From the NCBI RefSeq assembly GCF_019511445.1, contig NZ_JAEUAN010000004.1, positions 62,001-126,000 of the forward strand: DNA of 64,000 bases. Reading direction: 5' to 3'. Numbering within the stretch: the stretch's first letter is position 1; each line of letters opens with the position of its first letter. Shown in pieces: positions 18,652 to 28,403 of the stretch. Source of the DNA: Aliirhizobium wenxiniae. GTDB lineage: Bacteria > Pseudomonadota > Alphaproteobacteria > Rhizobiales > Rhizobiaceae. A program made the translations under genes and the position numbers. The notes under the pieces are model-generated. The model ran no database searches. It saw nothing but the letters and a program-made list of their open reading frames with translations, and had not been told where the DNA came from.

Positions 18652-20457
18652 ATGCGGCGTTATCTTACAGTGTTGATTGCGGTCCTGATGCCGCTTCCGG
18701 TGGTGGCAGAACCGGTCCACGGGATCGCCATGCATGGCTTGCCCAACCTGCCGGCGGACTACCGCCATTTCGACTACGTCAACCCCGAGGTGAAGAAAGG
18801 CGGCGCGGTTCGTTATGGCGTGGTCGGCACCTATGACAGCCTCAACCCCTTCAACCTGAAAAGCATCCGCACCACCGCCCGCGGCATCTGGGATCCGGCT
18901 TTCGGCAACCTGATCTACGAAACCCTGATGACCCGCTCCGGCAACGAGCCCTTCACGCTTTATGGCCTGTTGGCGGAATCAGTCGAGTGGGATGATCAGC
19001 GCACATTCATCCAGTTCAACCTCAACCCGAAGGCCAGATGGTCCGATGGCCAGCCGGTCACCCCCGATGACGTCATCTTCTCGCTGGAAGTTCTGCGCGA
19101 CAAAGGCCGCGTACCGTTTTCGTCGCGGATAGACCGGATCGCGAAAATGGAAAAGGTAGGAGAACACGGCGTTCGCTTCACCTTCAACGAAAAGGCCGAC
19201 CGCGAATTTCCGCTGATCCTCGCAAGCTCGACCCCCATCCTCCCCAAACATGCGATCGACGCTGATTCGTTCGACCAGTCGACGCTGAAGGTGCCGATCG
19301 GCTCCGGCCCCTATCTCATCAGGACGGTCGCCCCCGGCGAACGTATCGTCTACGAGCGCAACCCCGATTACTGGGGCAAGGACATTCCGGCCAAGGTCGG
19401 CTTCGACAATTACGACCGGATCTCGGTGGAATATTTCCTGCAGGAACAGACGATGTTCGAAGCCTTCAAGAAGGGCGCCGTCGACATCTATCTCGAGGGC
19501 AGCCCCACTCACTGGGAGCGCGCCTATGATTTTCCCGCCGCCCACAACGGTGACGTCATCAAGGATACGTTCACGCCGCAGCTGCCGACAGGCATGCTCG
19601 GCTTCGTCTTCAACACGCGCCGCCCGCTCTTCTCTAACGTCAATGTCCGCGCCGGCCTTTCGCTCGTCTTCGATTTCGAATGGGCCAACCGCAACCTCTT
19701 CGAAAACGCCTATACGCGCACCGAAAGTTTCTGGCAGGGCTCACCGCTCTCCTCACTCGGCAAACCGGTCGACGAGCGGGAACTGAACATCCTCGGCCCC
19801 GCGAAGGATCGTATAGAACCGGACATGCTCGACGGCACCTATCGCCTGGCCAAAACCGATGGTTCGGGCGCTGACCGCGCTGTCTTGAGAAAGGCCGTCG
19901 ATCTCTTGGCAAAGGGCGGCTACACGATCAAGGATGGCAGGATGTCGGATGATCGCGGCCGCCAGCTCTCCTTCGAAGTCATGGCCCAGACCGTCGATCA
20001 GGAAAAGCTCGCCATCACCTATCAGCGCAGCCTGCGCCTGATCGGCATCGACATGCGCATCCGAACCGTCGATGATTCGCAGTACCAGGCACGCTCGTCG
20101 AACTTCGATTACGATGTCATCATAAAATCCTATCCGTCATCGCTCTCTCCCGGTATCGAGCAGATCGGCCGCTGGGGATCGGCTGCGCGTGATGCACAGG
20201 GCAGCTTCAATTTTGCCGGTACCGCTGATCCGGATATCGACCGCCTGATCGAATCCATGTTGACAGCGCGCAGCCAGGAAGATTTCCAGGCCTCGGTGCG
20301 CGCCTATGATCGACTGCTGCTTTCCGGTCACTATATCGTGCCGCTCTATCATGTACCCAATCAATGGGTGGCGCGGCGCAAGCATATAAGTTATCCCGAA
20401 ATCTTGCCGCTCTATGGCTACCAGCTCAACACCTGGTGGGATAACCGGGCGCAATAA
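18652..20457 (+). CDS. Family 5 extracellular solute-binding protein, YejA-like oligopeptide binder
   Basis: About 601 residues, with a signal peptide MRRYLTVLIAVLMPLPVVA. The mature start EPVHGIAMHG and DYRHFDYVNPEVKKGGAVRY are typical of YejA-type peptide-binding proteins, as are ARWSDGQPVTPDDVIFSLE and VPIGSGPYLI. It captures peptides or related amphipathic solutes in the periplasm for an ABC importer (YejBEF in E. coli, linked to microcin C uptake). No permease or ATPase gene is adjacent, so its partner must be elsewhere. The start was chosen because the signal peptide begins there; upstream in-frame starts have no export signal. Confidence 0.88.
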   Translation: MRRYLTVLIAVLMPLPVVAEPVHGIAMHGLPNLPADYRHFDYVNPEVKKGGAVRYGVVGTYDSLNPFNLKSIRTTARGIWDPAFGNLIYETLMTRSGNEPFTLYGLLAESVEWDDQRTFIQFNLNPKARWSDGQPVTPDDVIFSLEVLRDKGRVPFSSRIDRIAKMEKVGEHGVRFTFNEKADREFPLILASSTPILPKHAIDADSFDQSTLKVPIGSGPYLIRTVAPGERIVYERNPDYWGKDIPAKVGFDNYDRISVEYFLQEQTMFEAFKKGAVDIYLEGSPTHWERAYDFPAAHNGDVIKDTFTPQLPTGMLGFVFNTRRPLFSNVNVRAGLSLVFDFEWANRNLFENAYTRTESFWQGSPLSSLGKPVDERELNILGPAKDRIEPDMLDGTYRLAKTDGSGADRAVLRKAVDLLAKGGYTIKDGRMSDDRGRQLSFEVMAQTVDQEKLAITYQRSLRLIGIDMRIRTVDDSQYQARSSNFDYDVIIKSYPSSLSPGIEQIGRWGSAARDAQGSFNFAGTADPDIDRLIESMLTARSQEDFQASVRAYDRLLLSGHYIVPLYHVPNQWVARRKHISYPEILPLYGYQLNTWWDNRAQ

Positions 20458-20483
20458 ACATTCATCTTTAAAAGGACACCGCC

Positions 20484-21155
20484 ATGGAGCGCGTCACAAT
20501 CGACCTCGTCTCGGACGTCGTCTGCCCCTGGTGTTATCTGGGCAAGGCAAGACTGGAACTTGCCATCGCCGAAGTTCAGGATGAAGTCGGTATCGACGTC
20601 AACTGGCGGCCCTACCGGCTGAACCCCGACATTCCGCCGGAAGGCGTCGATCAGAAATCCTATCTCGAAGAAAAGCTCGGTGGCGCGGAAGCCGTCGCCC
20701 GCGGTCACGAAATGCTGACGAAGCTCGGCAAGGAAGTCGGCATCAACTACGATTTCGAGGCCATCAAGATCGGCCCGAATACGCTCGATGCACATCGCCT
20801 GATCCACTGGGCCTTGCTGGAAAGCCGTGAAGTTCAGGACCGCGTCGTCACCGCCCTGTTCAAGGCCAATTTCGAGGAAGGCCGCAATATCGGCGATCAC
20901 GCCGTTTTGGCGGACCTTGCCGAGGCATGTGGCATGGATCGCAAGCTCGTCGAAAACCTGCTGGCCTCCGAGGCCGACAAGGACAGCGTGATTGGCGAAA
21001 TCGATGCGGCCCAGAAGATGGGCGTCAACGGCGTTCCCTTCTTCATCATGGACGGGCAATATGCGATCAGCGGCGCCCAGATGCCCGACGTGCTCGCCGG
21101 TGCATTCCGCGATATTGCCAAGCTCAAGGCAGAAGCCCGCAAGGGCATGATCTGA
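20484..21155 (+). CDS. DsbA-family oxidoreductase, FrnE-like
   Basis: A 223-residue cytosolic thioredoxin-fold protein without a signal peptide. The active site is CPWC (Cys14, Cys17) in DVVCPWCYLGKARLELA; the cis-Pro side appears in GVPFFIMDGQYAISGAQ near residue 185. These features and the long helical insertion fit the FrnE/2-hydroxychromene-2-carboxylate isomerase-like subgroup of DsbA. A role in oxidative stress or disulfide chemistry is inferred from family. AAAGGACACC precedes the ATG. The EamA transporter follows 20 bp later. Confidence 0.9.
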   Translation: MERVTIDLVSDVVCPWCYLGKARLELAIAEVQDEVGIDVNWRPYRLNPDIPPEGVDQKSYLEEKLGGAEAVARGHEMLTKLGKEVGINYDFEAIKIGPNTLDAHRLIHWALLESREVQDRVVTALFKANFEEGRNIGDHAVLADLAEACGMDRKLVENLLASEADKDSVIGEIDAAQKMGVNGVPFFIMDGQYAISGAQMPDVLAGAFRDIAKLKAEARKGMI

Positions 21156-21175
21156 TTTTTTGGAAAGACCGGCCC

Positions 21176-22117
21176 GTGCAGAAAGACCAGACCCTCAAAG
21201 GTGTCCTCCTCGCCTTTGCGGCCTTCGCCGCCTACGCCTGGAGTGACGCCAGCGTCAAGCTGATCGAGGGTGAGTTCAACCCGATCCAGTCCTCCTTCCT
21301 CGGCGCGGTCTTCTGCCTCGTCGGCCTGCCCTTCATCATGAAGAAGGGCGATCGCTGGGCCGATATCTTCAACACCACCAACCGCCCGCTCTGGCTTCTG
21401 CGCTTCGTCGCCCAGGCCGGCGGCACGATCGGCAGTGTCACGGCCTTCACCCATCTGTCGATGGCGGAAGCTTTTGCGCTGATCTTCCTCCTTCCCTCCT
21501 TCGTCACCATCATGTCGGTGATCTTTTTGAAGGAGAAGGTCGGATACCGCCGTTGGGCTGCCGTCGTCATCGGCTTCATCGGCGTCATGGTCGTGTTGCG
21601 CCCCGGCTTCCGCGAATTGTCGATCGGCCATCTCGGCGCGGTCTTCGGCGGCCTCTCCGGCGCGATCTCGATCGTCATCTTCCGCGCCATGGGACCGAAG
21701 GAAAAGAACATCTCGCTATATGGCGCAGGCGTTCTCGGCACGCTCGCCGTCTGCGGTGCGCTCGCCATTCCGGGCTTTCAGGCACCGACAGCCATGCAAT
21801 GGGTCTGGCTCGCAGGCTACGGCCTTCTCGCAGCTCTTGCCGCCATTCTCGTCATGTATGCAGCGACCCACATTCCCGCCTCGATGATCGGCCCGATCCA
21901 GTACAGCCAGATGCTCTGGGCCGTCGCCTTCGGTTACCTCGTCTTCGGCGACGGGATCGATATGTGGATGCTGCTCGGCATCCTGCTCATCGTCGGCTCC
22001 GGCATGCTGACCCTGGTACGCGAACGCGTCCGCGGCACCCCCCTGCCGCCCGCCGTCGGCACGGACGCCCAGGCTGCTGCTGTGATGGCACCTGAAGACG
22101 GGCAGACGAAAGCCTGA
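21176..22117 (+). CDS. EamA-family (DMT) transporter
   Basis: About 313 residues and ten hydrophobic helices arranged as two EamA repeats. Helix 1 is LKGVLLAFAAFAAYAWSDAS and each repeat ends in the family-type LKEKVGYRRWAAVVIGFIGV or YLVFGDGIDMWMLLGILLIV. The start is GTG at 21176, with GGAAAG 9 nt upstream and a sensible first helix; a longer frame overlapping the DsbA gene is a shadow. Probably cotranscribed with it. Substrate unknown (metabolite export or import). Confidence 0.88.
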   Translation: MQKDQTLKGVLLAFAAFAAYAWSDASVKLIEGEFNPIQSSFLGAVFCLVGLPFIMKKGDRWADIFNTTNRPLWLLRFVAQAGGTIGSVTAFTHLSMAEAFALIFLLPSFVTIMSVIFLKEKVGYRRWAAVVIGFIGVMVVLRPGFRELSIGHLGAVFGGLSGAISIVIFRAMGPKEKNISLYGAGVLGTLAVCGALAIPGFQAPTAMQWVWLAGYGLLAALAAILVMYAATHIPASMIGPIQYSQMLWAVAFGYLVFGDGIDMWMLLGILLIVGSGMLTLVRERVRGTPLPPAVGTDAQAAAVMAPEDGQTKA

Positions 22118-22131
22118 CACTCCGAGTCCAT

Positions 22132-22313
22132 ATCCCCTCACCAACAAAATCTAAGACTTAGCTGAAGCTAAGATCTTGATTTTGTATCCTCTTCTACAAG
22201 GGGAGAGGTAAAGCGCCGAGGGTGCCGCACCGTTATCTCTCCCCTTCTGGGAGAGAAAGCGATTTCAAGATCTTAGCCAAAGGCTAAGTCTTAGAAATCG
22301 CAAGTGAGGGGAT
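22132..22313. repeat. RIME-like intergenic palindromic repeat
   Basis: A 182-bp element bounded by inverted ATCCCCTCAC (22132-22141) and GTGAGGGGAT (22304-22313). Inside are two large palindromes: CAAAATC...GATTTTG (22145-22184) around CTTAGC/GCTAAG, and GCGATTTC...GAAATCGC (22259-22301) around CTTAGCC/GGCTAAG. A third pair, GGGGAGAGGTAA with TTATCTCTCCCC, lies between them (22200-22211, 22233-22244). Two large palindromes in one intergenic mosaic is the description of Rhizobium-specific intergenic mosaic elements. It lies between the convergent EamA and mfd genes and could serve both as a terminator. Confidence 0.75.
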
Positions 22314-22357
22314 CGACACCATACTCCAGCAGCCACTCTTCATCCTGCCTGCCATCC

Positions 22358-25300
22358 CTACCCCTTCGCCAGCTCCGCAAACTGCGTCATGATCTGCGCC
22401 GCAGCGGCAAGCCGCTTGGTCGGCGTCGGCAGGTCGCGGTTGAGGAAAATGCTCTGGTCCGGCCTGATCTTGGCAAGCGAACCCTGCTTGGCGATATAGC
22501 CGACGAGATTTGCCGGATTGGGGAACTGCTTGTCGCGGAAAGCGATGACGACGCCCTTTGGACCGGCATCCACCTTCTCGACATTCGCCTTGCGGCAGAG
22601 CGACTTGATATAGACGACCTTCAGGAGGTTCTGCACTTCCGGCGGCATTGGCCCGAACCGGTCGACCATCTCCGCGCCGAACCCATCGATTTCCGAAAGC
22701 TCCTGCACTTCGCCGAGACGACGATAAAGCCCCATGCGAAGATGCAGATCCGGCACGTAATTTTCCGGGATCATCGTGGTGATGCCGACCGAAATCTGCG
22801 GCGACCAGCCGGTATCGACCACCTCGTCCTCGCCCTTCACCTCGGCCACCGCCTCCTCCAGCATCTGCTGGTAAAGCTCGAAACCGACTTCCTTGATATG
22901 GCCGGACTGTTCCTCGCCCAAGAGATTGCCGGCGCCGCGGATATCGAGGTCGTGGCTCGCCAGCTGGAAACCGGCGCCGAGCGTATCGAGTGACTGGAGT
23001 ACCTTGAGGCGACGATCCGCCATCTGCGTCAGCGTCTTGTTGACCGGCAGGGTGAAGAGCGCGAACGCCCTCACCTTCGAGCGGCCGACGCGGCCACGCA
23101 GCTGATAAAGCTGCGCAAGACCGAACATGTCGGCACGATGCACGATCAACGTATTGGCCGTCGGCACGTCGAGGCCGGATTCGACGATCGTGGTCGAGAG
23201 AAGCACGTCATACTTGCCGTCATAGAAGGCATTCATGATGTCTTCCAGCTCACCCGCCGCCATCTGGCCATGGGCGACCGCCACCTTCAGTTCCGGCACA
23301 TCCGACTGCAGGAAGGCCTGAATATCGGCCAGATCCGCCAGTCGCGGGCAGACATAAAAACTCTGGCCACCACGATAATGCTCGCGCATCAAAGTCTCTC
23401 GGATGACCAGCGGATCGAACGGCGAGATGAAGGTTCGGACCGCCATGCGGTCGACCGGCGGCGTGGTGATCAGCGACAGTTCGCGAACGCCCGTCATCGC
23501 CAGCTGCAGCGTCCGCGGGATCGGCGTTGCCGAAAGCGTCAGCACGTGGACATCGGTCTTCAGGTCCTTCAGCCGCTCCTTGTGCTTCACGCCAAAGTGC
23601 TGCTCCTCGTCGATGATAAGAAGCGAGAGATTGGCGAACTGGATGCCGGTGCCGAGCAGCGCATGAGTGCCGACAACGATATCGACCTTGCCTTCCGCCA
23701 GATCCTTCTTCGTCTGCGCCAGCTCCTTGGCCGAGACGAGGCGGGATGCCTGCGCGATCCTGATCGGCAATCCGCGAAAACGCTCGGAAAATGTCTTGAA
23801 ATGCTGGCGGGCAAGAAGCGTGGTCGGCACCACGACGGCAACCTGCGCCCCGTTCATCGCCGCGAAGAAGGCGGCACGCAGCGCCACCTCCGTCTTGCCG
23901 AAGCCGACATCACCGCAGACGAGGCGATCCATCGGCCGGCCGGCGGCCAGATCCTCGCGCACCGATTCGATGGCGTTTTCCTGGTCTTCAGTCTCGTCAT
24001 AGGGGAAACGGGCGGCAAATTCGTCATAAAGCCCTTCGGGCGTCGCCAGAACCGGCGCCTTGCGCACCATGCGGGTCGCGGCGATGCGGATGAGATCGCC
24101 TGCCATATCGAGCAGCCGCTTCTTCAGCTTCGCCTTGCGGGCCTGCCACGCGCCGCCGCCCAGCCGGTCGAGATTGGCTTCCGCCGCATCCGAACCATAG
24201 CGCGACAGCAGATCGATGTTTTCGACCGGCAGGAACAGCTTTGCCTGATCGGCATAATGCAGCTCAAGGCAGGCGCGCGGCGCACCTGCAGCCTCGATGG
24301 TAATCAGCCCGACGAACTTGCCGATACCATGTTCGGCATGAACGACGAGCGAACCTTCATCGAGCCCCGCGACCTCGGTGAGGAAATCCGCCCCGCGCTT
24401 GCGCCGCTTGCCGCGACGAACCATGCGGTCGCCCAGAATGTCCTGCTCGCCTATGACAGCGATATTGCCCGTCTCGAAACCGGCCTCGAGGCTCATCACG
24501 GCAGACGCCGCCTCACCCTTGTCCAGCCTGTCGAGATCGGCAAGTTTTTCGATCGGCTTGATCCGCTTCAGCCCACGCTCATCAAGCACCTGCAAAAGGC
24601 GATCGAGCGAGCCGACCGACCAGCCGGTGACAAGTACCTTCGTTCCTTCAGCTCTCTTGTCGGCAATATGCTTGACCACGAGGTCGAAGACATTGACGCG
24701 CGCCTGTTCGCCGGTATCGCGATCCTGTGTCTCGGCGCTCGCTTCCGCCTGGCTTTTCGCCCAGCGCGGACCGGTATGCGCATCGAGTGTCACCACCGGG
24801 CGACCAGACGCATCCATCTCGTTGAACGGTGTCAGGCGAAGCGCCGCCGCCTCATCCAGAGCCGATGCAAACGTCTTGCCGTCGAGATAGAGCTGGCCGG
24901 GCGAAACCGGCTTGTAGGGCGTCGAATGGGCAGCCGCCCCTTTGCCCTGCGAACCCTGATCGCGACGCGCCTCAAAGTAGTCGAGGACCAGCTTGGAACG
25001 CTCCGCCGCCGCCTCACGCGCAGTGTGATCGGTGACGATCCGAAAACCGGCGAGATAATCAAAAGCCGTTTCCAGCTTTTCATAAAACAACGGCAACCAG
25101 TGCTCCATGCCGGCATAACGGCGTCCTTCGGAGACGGCCTGATAAAGCGCGTCGTCACGGGTCGCAGCACCGAACAGCGACAGGTAATTGGTGCGGAATC
25201 GGCTGATCGTGTCCGGCGTCAACGTCACTTCGCTCATCGGGTTGAGATCGAGCGACCGTGCCTGCCCCGTCGTGCGCTGGCTTGCCGGATCGAATGAGCG

Positions 25301-25888
25301 GATGCTTTCCAGCGTGTCGCCGAAGAAATCGAGCCGCACCGGCTCTTCCGTGCCCGGCACGAAGACATCGAGAATACCGCCGCGCACGGCGAATTCGCCG
25401 ACTTCGCGCACGGTCGACACCCGGTCGAAACCATTGCGCTCCAGCCGCGCGGCGATATCGTCCATGCGGATCTGGTTGCCGGGTTTTGCCGAAAACGCCA
25501 GGCTTTCGATGATCTCCGCCGGCGCGATCTTTTGCAGCATCGCGTTGACGGTGACGAGCACGATCGACGGATGCGGCTTTTTCGCATGCGCGATCAGGCC
25601 CGACAGCGCCGATAGTCTCCGCGCGGAGACATCGGCACTCGGCGAAACGCGGTCATAAGGCAGGCAGTCCCAGGCCGGCAAGGTCAGGACGGGAATTTCC
25701 GGTGCGACGAAGGAGAGCATCTGCTCCAGATCCGGCATGCGCTGGCCGTCGGAGAGCACATAGGCCACCGACTGGCCCGAACGCGCCAGCTCCGCCAGCA
25801 CCATCGGCTCCATGCCGGGCGGCACATTGCCGATCGTCAGCGGCTGGGATGCGGCCGCGATCTTGCTTGCATCAAAACCGGAAATCAT
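22358..25888 (-). CDS. mfd: Transcription-repair coupling factor
   Basis: A 1176-residue superfamily 2 translocase that removes stalled RNA polymerase and recruits UvrA. Order of domains: N-terminal UvrB-like region (LPAWDCLPYDRVSPSADVSA near residue 75), RNA-polymerase interaction domain (VVHAEHGIGKFVGLITIE, near 520), helicase lobe 1 with Walker A GDVGFGKTEVALRAAF (about 660) and DEEQHFGVKHKERLK (about 760), lobe 2 with ESGLDVPTANTLIVHRADMF and RGRVGRS, and the TRCF C-terminal domain. Length is normal. Its start overlaps the stop of sdhE (ATGA, 25885-25888), so the two are coupled. Confidence 0.97.
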   Translation of the reverse strand: MISGFDASKIAAASQPLTIGNVPPGMEPMVLAELARSGQSVAYVLSDGQRMPDLEQMLSFVAPEIPVLTLPAWDCLPYDRVSPSADVSARRLSALSGLIAHAKKPHPSIVLVTVNAMLQKIAPAEIIESLAFSAKPGNQIRMDDIAARLERNGFDRVSTVREVGEFAVRGGILDVFVPGTEEPVRLDFFGDTLESIRSFDPASQRTTGQARSLDLNPMSEVTLTPDTISRFRTNYLSLFGAATRDDALYQAVSEGRRYAGMEHWLPLFYEKLETAFDYLAGFRIVTDHTAREAAAERSKLVLDYFEARRDQGSQGKGAAAHSTPYKPVSPGQLYLDGKTFASALDEAAALRLTPFNEMDASGRPVVTLDAHTGPRWAKSQAEASAETQDRDTGEQARVNVFDLVVKHIADKRAEGTKVLVTGWSVGSLDRLLQVLDERGLKRIKPIEKLADLDRLDKGEAASAVMSLEAGFETGNIAVIGEQDILGDRMVRRGKRRKRGADFLTEVAGLDEGSLVVHAEHGIGKFVGLITIEAAGAPRACLELHYADQAKLFLPVENIDLLSRYGSDAAEANLDRLGGGAWQARKAKLKKRLLDMAGDLIRIAATRMVRKAPVLATPEGLYDEFAARFPYDETEDQENAIESVREDLAAGRPMDRLVCGDVGFGKTEVALRAAFFAAMNGAQVAVVVPTTLLARQHFKTFSERFRGLPIRIAQASRLVSAKELAQTKKDLAEGKVDIVVGTHALLGTGIQFANLSLLIIDEEQHFGVKHKERLKDLKTDVHVLTLSATPIPRTLQLAMTGVRELSLITTPPVDRMAVRTFISPFDPLVIRETLMREHYRGGQSFYVCPRLADLADIQAFLQSDVPELKVAVAHGQMAAGELEDIMNAFYDGKYDVLLSTTIVESGLDVPTANTLIVHRADMFGLAQLYQLRGRVGRSKVRAFALFTLPVNKTLTQMADRRLKVLQSLDTLGAGFQLASHDLDIRGAGNLLGEEQSGHIKEVGFELYQQMLEEAVAEVKGEDEVVDTGWSPQISVGITTMIPENYVPDLHLRMGLYRRLGEVQELSEIDGFGAEMVDRFGPMPPEVQNLLKVVYIKSLCRKANVEKVDAGPKGVVIAFRDKQFPNPANLVGYIAKQGSLAKIRPDQSIFLNRDLPTPTKRLAAAAQIMTQFAELAKG

Positions 25889-26208
25889 TGGCCGAGTTTC
25901 TCTTTCAGCGACTCTTTCGTGACCGGATCGAAATCCGGCTTATAAGCCGCGACCCGAGCGAAAAGCGGGGTGTTGCGATCTTCGGGAAGCGGTTTTGCAC
26001 CGGTGATCCAGGCATGCAGATCGTGATCGTCCTCGCCCATGATCTGCTCGAACTCGTCGAGTTCAGTGTCCGAAAGCTTTGCAATCTCCGCTTCGGCAAA
26101 CGAACCGAAGACGAGATCCATCTCGCGAATGCCGCGATGCCAGCAGCGATAGAGGATACGCCTGCGGCGCGGGTCGAGGTCGGCGCTCGTGCGTGCCAAT
26201 CCGGTCAT
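25885..26208 (-). CDS. sdhE: Succinate dehydrogenase assembly factor (SdhE/YgfY family)
   Basis: A 107-residue member of the DUF339 family that promotes covalent FAD attachment to SdhA. The conserved RGxxE motif is present in YRCWHRGIREMDLVFGSF, followed by the acidic helix LSDTELDEFEQIMGEDDHDL and AWITG. The ATG at 26208 has AGGGA 7 nt upstream; a TTG two codons earlier is less likely. It overlaps the mfd start by 4 bp and is divergent from recG with an 89-bp spacer. Confidence 0.93.
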   Translation of the reverse strand: MTGLARTSADLDPRRRRILYRCWHRGIREMDLVFGSFAEAEIAKLSDTELDEFEQIMGEDDHDLHAWITGAKPLPEDRNTPLFARVAAYKPDFDPVTKESLKEKLGQ

Positions 26209-26297
26209 GTGCAAATCCCTGTTTTGCGGTTCATATAGGATGGAAATGCGCGCTCGTCACCTTGCCAAATGGCCAAAACTTGCCCCATTTAACCGCC

Positions 26298-28403
26298 ATG
26301 CGCCCAGCCATACTCGATCCCCTCTTCGCTTCCGCCTCGTCGCTGCCCGGTGTCGGGCCGAAGATCGCCGACCTGATCGCCAAGGTGACGGGCCGCGAGG
26401 ATGCCGAAGACTGCCGTGTCGTCGATCTCCTTTTCCATGCGCCCTTCTCGCTCATCGACCGGCGCAACCGCCCGGGGATTGCGCTTGCGCCGCAGGGAAC
26501 GATTGTCACCATCGAGGGACGTGTCGACCGCCACCAGCCACCGGCGCGCGGCACCAACCAGCCCTATCGCGTCTTTCTGCATGACGAGACCGGCGAACTG
26601 GCACTCACCTTCTTCCGCGCCAAGGGCGACTGGCTGGCGAAATCGCTGCCGATCGACGAGCAGGTCATGGTCAGCGGCAAGGTCGACTGGTTCAACGGCC
26701 GCGCCTCCATGGTCCATCCGGATTTCATGGTGAGAGTTTCCGAAGCGCAGAACCTTCCGCTGGTCGAACCGGTTTATCCGCTGACCGCAGGTCTTTCGCC
26801 GAAAACGCTGCGCAAGGTGGTTGAAGGCGCCGTCGAGCGTCTGCCTAGTTTCCCGGAATGGGCGGATGCGGCGCTGACGCAGAAACAGAATTTTCCGCCG
26901 ATTGCCGAAGCCTTCCGCGCCCTTCACCACCCGGAGGATGAGAAGGATATCGATCCGAACGCCCCGGCCCGCCGGCGTCTTGCCTATGACGAATTTCTGG
27001 CCGGACAGGTCTCACTCGCTCTGGTGCGCCAGAAGATCCGCAAGGTGCCCGGCCAACCGATCCGGGTGAAGGGCGACCTCGCCGCAAAGATCGTCCACGC
27101 CCTGCCCTTTACGCTCACCCCGAGCCAGAAGGCCGCCGTCGACGACATCATCAGGGATATGGCCGGTGAAGACCGGATGCTGCGGCTGCTGCAGGGCGAT
27201 GTCGGCGCCGGCAAGACGCTGGTAGCCCTTCTCTCCATGGCCGCCGCCGTCGAGGCAGGCGGTCAGGCCGTATTGATGGCCCCGACCGAAATCCTCGCGC
27301 GCCAGCATTTTTCAACCATCTCGAAACTCGCAGGTGCCGCCGGTGTCACCGTCGAGTTGCTCACCGGCCGCACCAAGGGCCGCGAGCGTGATGCGATCGT
27401 CGAACGCATCGCATCCGGCGAAGCCCAGATCATCGTCGGCACCCATGCGCTGTTCCAGGATACGGTCAGCTACGCCAACCTGATGATGGCGGTGGTCGAC
27501 GAACAGCATCGTTTCGGCGTCCACCAGCGCCTGCGCCTGACGGCCAAGGGCATTTCCCCGCATATGCTGGTGATGACCGCAACGCCGATCCCGCGCACGC
27601 TGGTGCTTGCCGCCTTCGGCGATATGGACGTCTCGAAACTCACCGAAAAGCCGGCCGGCCGCAAGCCGATCCAGACAGTTACCGTGCCGACCGAACGTAT
27701 CGGCGACATCGTCGGGCGGCTGAAAAGCGCCATTGCCGAGGGCAAGAAGGCCTACTGGATCTGCCCGCTTGTGGAGGAATCGGACGTGTCCGAGCTGATG
27801 TCGGCGGAAGAGCGCCACGCCGTCCTTGCCCGCGAACTCGGCGCAAAAAACGTCGGTCTCGTCCATGGCCGCATGGCAGGACCGGAAAAGGACGGGGTGA
27901 TGGCCGCCTTCAAGGCTGGTGAAATCCGCATGCTGGTCGCAACCACCGTGGTCGAAGTCGGCGTCGATGTGCCGGATGCAACGATCATGGTGATCGAACA
28001 TGCCGAACGTTTCGGTCTCGCGCAGCTCCACCAGCTGCGTGGTCGCGTCGGACGCGGCGACGAAGCCTCGACCTGCATTCTGCTCTACAAGGGACCGCTC
28101 AGTGAAACCGGCCATGCACGGCTATCGATCCTGCGCGACAGCGAGGACGGGTTCCTGATTGCCGAGGAAGACCTGAAGCTTCGCGGCGAAGGAGAGCTTC
28201 TTGGCACCCGCCAGTCCGGCACGCCGGGCTTTCGAATAGCAAGCTTGGCAGCGCATGCCGATCTACTGGAAATCGCCCGCAAGGACGCGACCTATCTCCT
28301 GGATCGTGACCCGGACCTCACCAGCGAACGCGGTGAAGCAGTGCGGGTATTGCTGTACCTGCACCGTCGCGACGAGGCGATCAGGTTTCTGCGGGCGGGG
28401 TAA
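26298..28403 (+). CDS. recG: ATP-dependent DNA helicase RecG
   Basis: A 701-residue branch-migrating helicase that rescues stalled replication forks. The N-terminal wedge region has LPGVGPKIADLIAKV and a single OB-fold (IVTIEGRVDRHQ to MVSGKVDWFNGRASMVHPDF). Lobe 1 carries Walker A QGDVGAGKTLVAL (about residue 300) and DEQH (about 401); lobe 2 has TVVEVGVDVPDATIMVIEHA and QLHQLRGRVGRG. The start at 26298 is the first ATG that gives a family-like N-terminus; no strong ribosome-binding site is visible. Its 3' end overlaps the DUF502 gene by 23 bp tail to tail. Confidence 0.97.
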   Translation: MRPAILDPLFASASSLPGVGPKIADLIAKVTGREDAEDCRVVDLLFHAPFSLIDRRNRPGIALAPQGTIVTIEGRVDRHQPPARGTNQPYRVFLHDETGELALTFFRAKGDWLAKSLPIDEQVMVSGKVDWFNGRASMVHPDFMVRVSEAQNLPLVEPVYPLTAGLSPKTLRKVVEGAVERLPSFPEWADAALTQKQNFPPIAEAFRALHHPEDEKDIDPNAPARRRLAYDEFLAGQVSLALVRQKIRKVPGQPIRVKGDLAAKIVHALPFTLTPSQKAAVDDIIRDMAGEDRMLRLLQGDVGAGKTLVALLSMAAAVEAGGQAVLMAPTEILARQHFSTISKLAGAAGVTVELLTGRTKGRERDAIVERIASGEAQIIVGTHALFQDTVSYANLMMAVVDEQHRFGVHQRLRLTAKGISPHMLVMTATPIPRTLVLAAFGDMDVSKLTEKPAGRKPIQTVTVPTERIGDIVGRLKSAIAEGKKAYWICPLVEESDVSELMSAEERHAVLARELGAKNVGLVHGRMAGPEKDGVMAAFKAGEIRMLVATTVVEVGVDVPDATIMVIEHAERFGLAQLHQLRGRVGRGDEASTCILLYKGPLSETGHARLSILRDSEDGFLIAEEDLKLRGEGELLGTRQSGTPGFRIASLAAHADLLEIARKDATYLLDRDPDLTSERGEAVRVLLYLHRRDEAIRFLRAG

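Noticed and set aside
23138..25297. 719-codon open frame on the plus strand
   Set aside because: Antisense shadow of mfd, rich in His/Arg/Asp with no family character.
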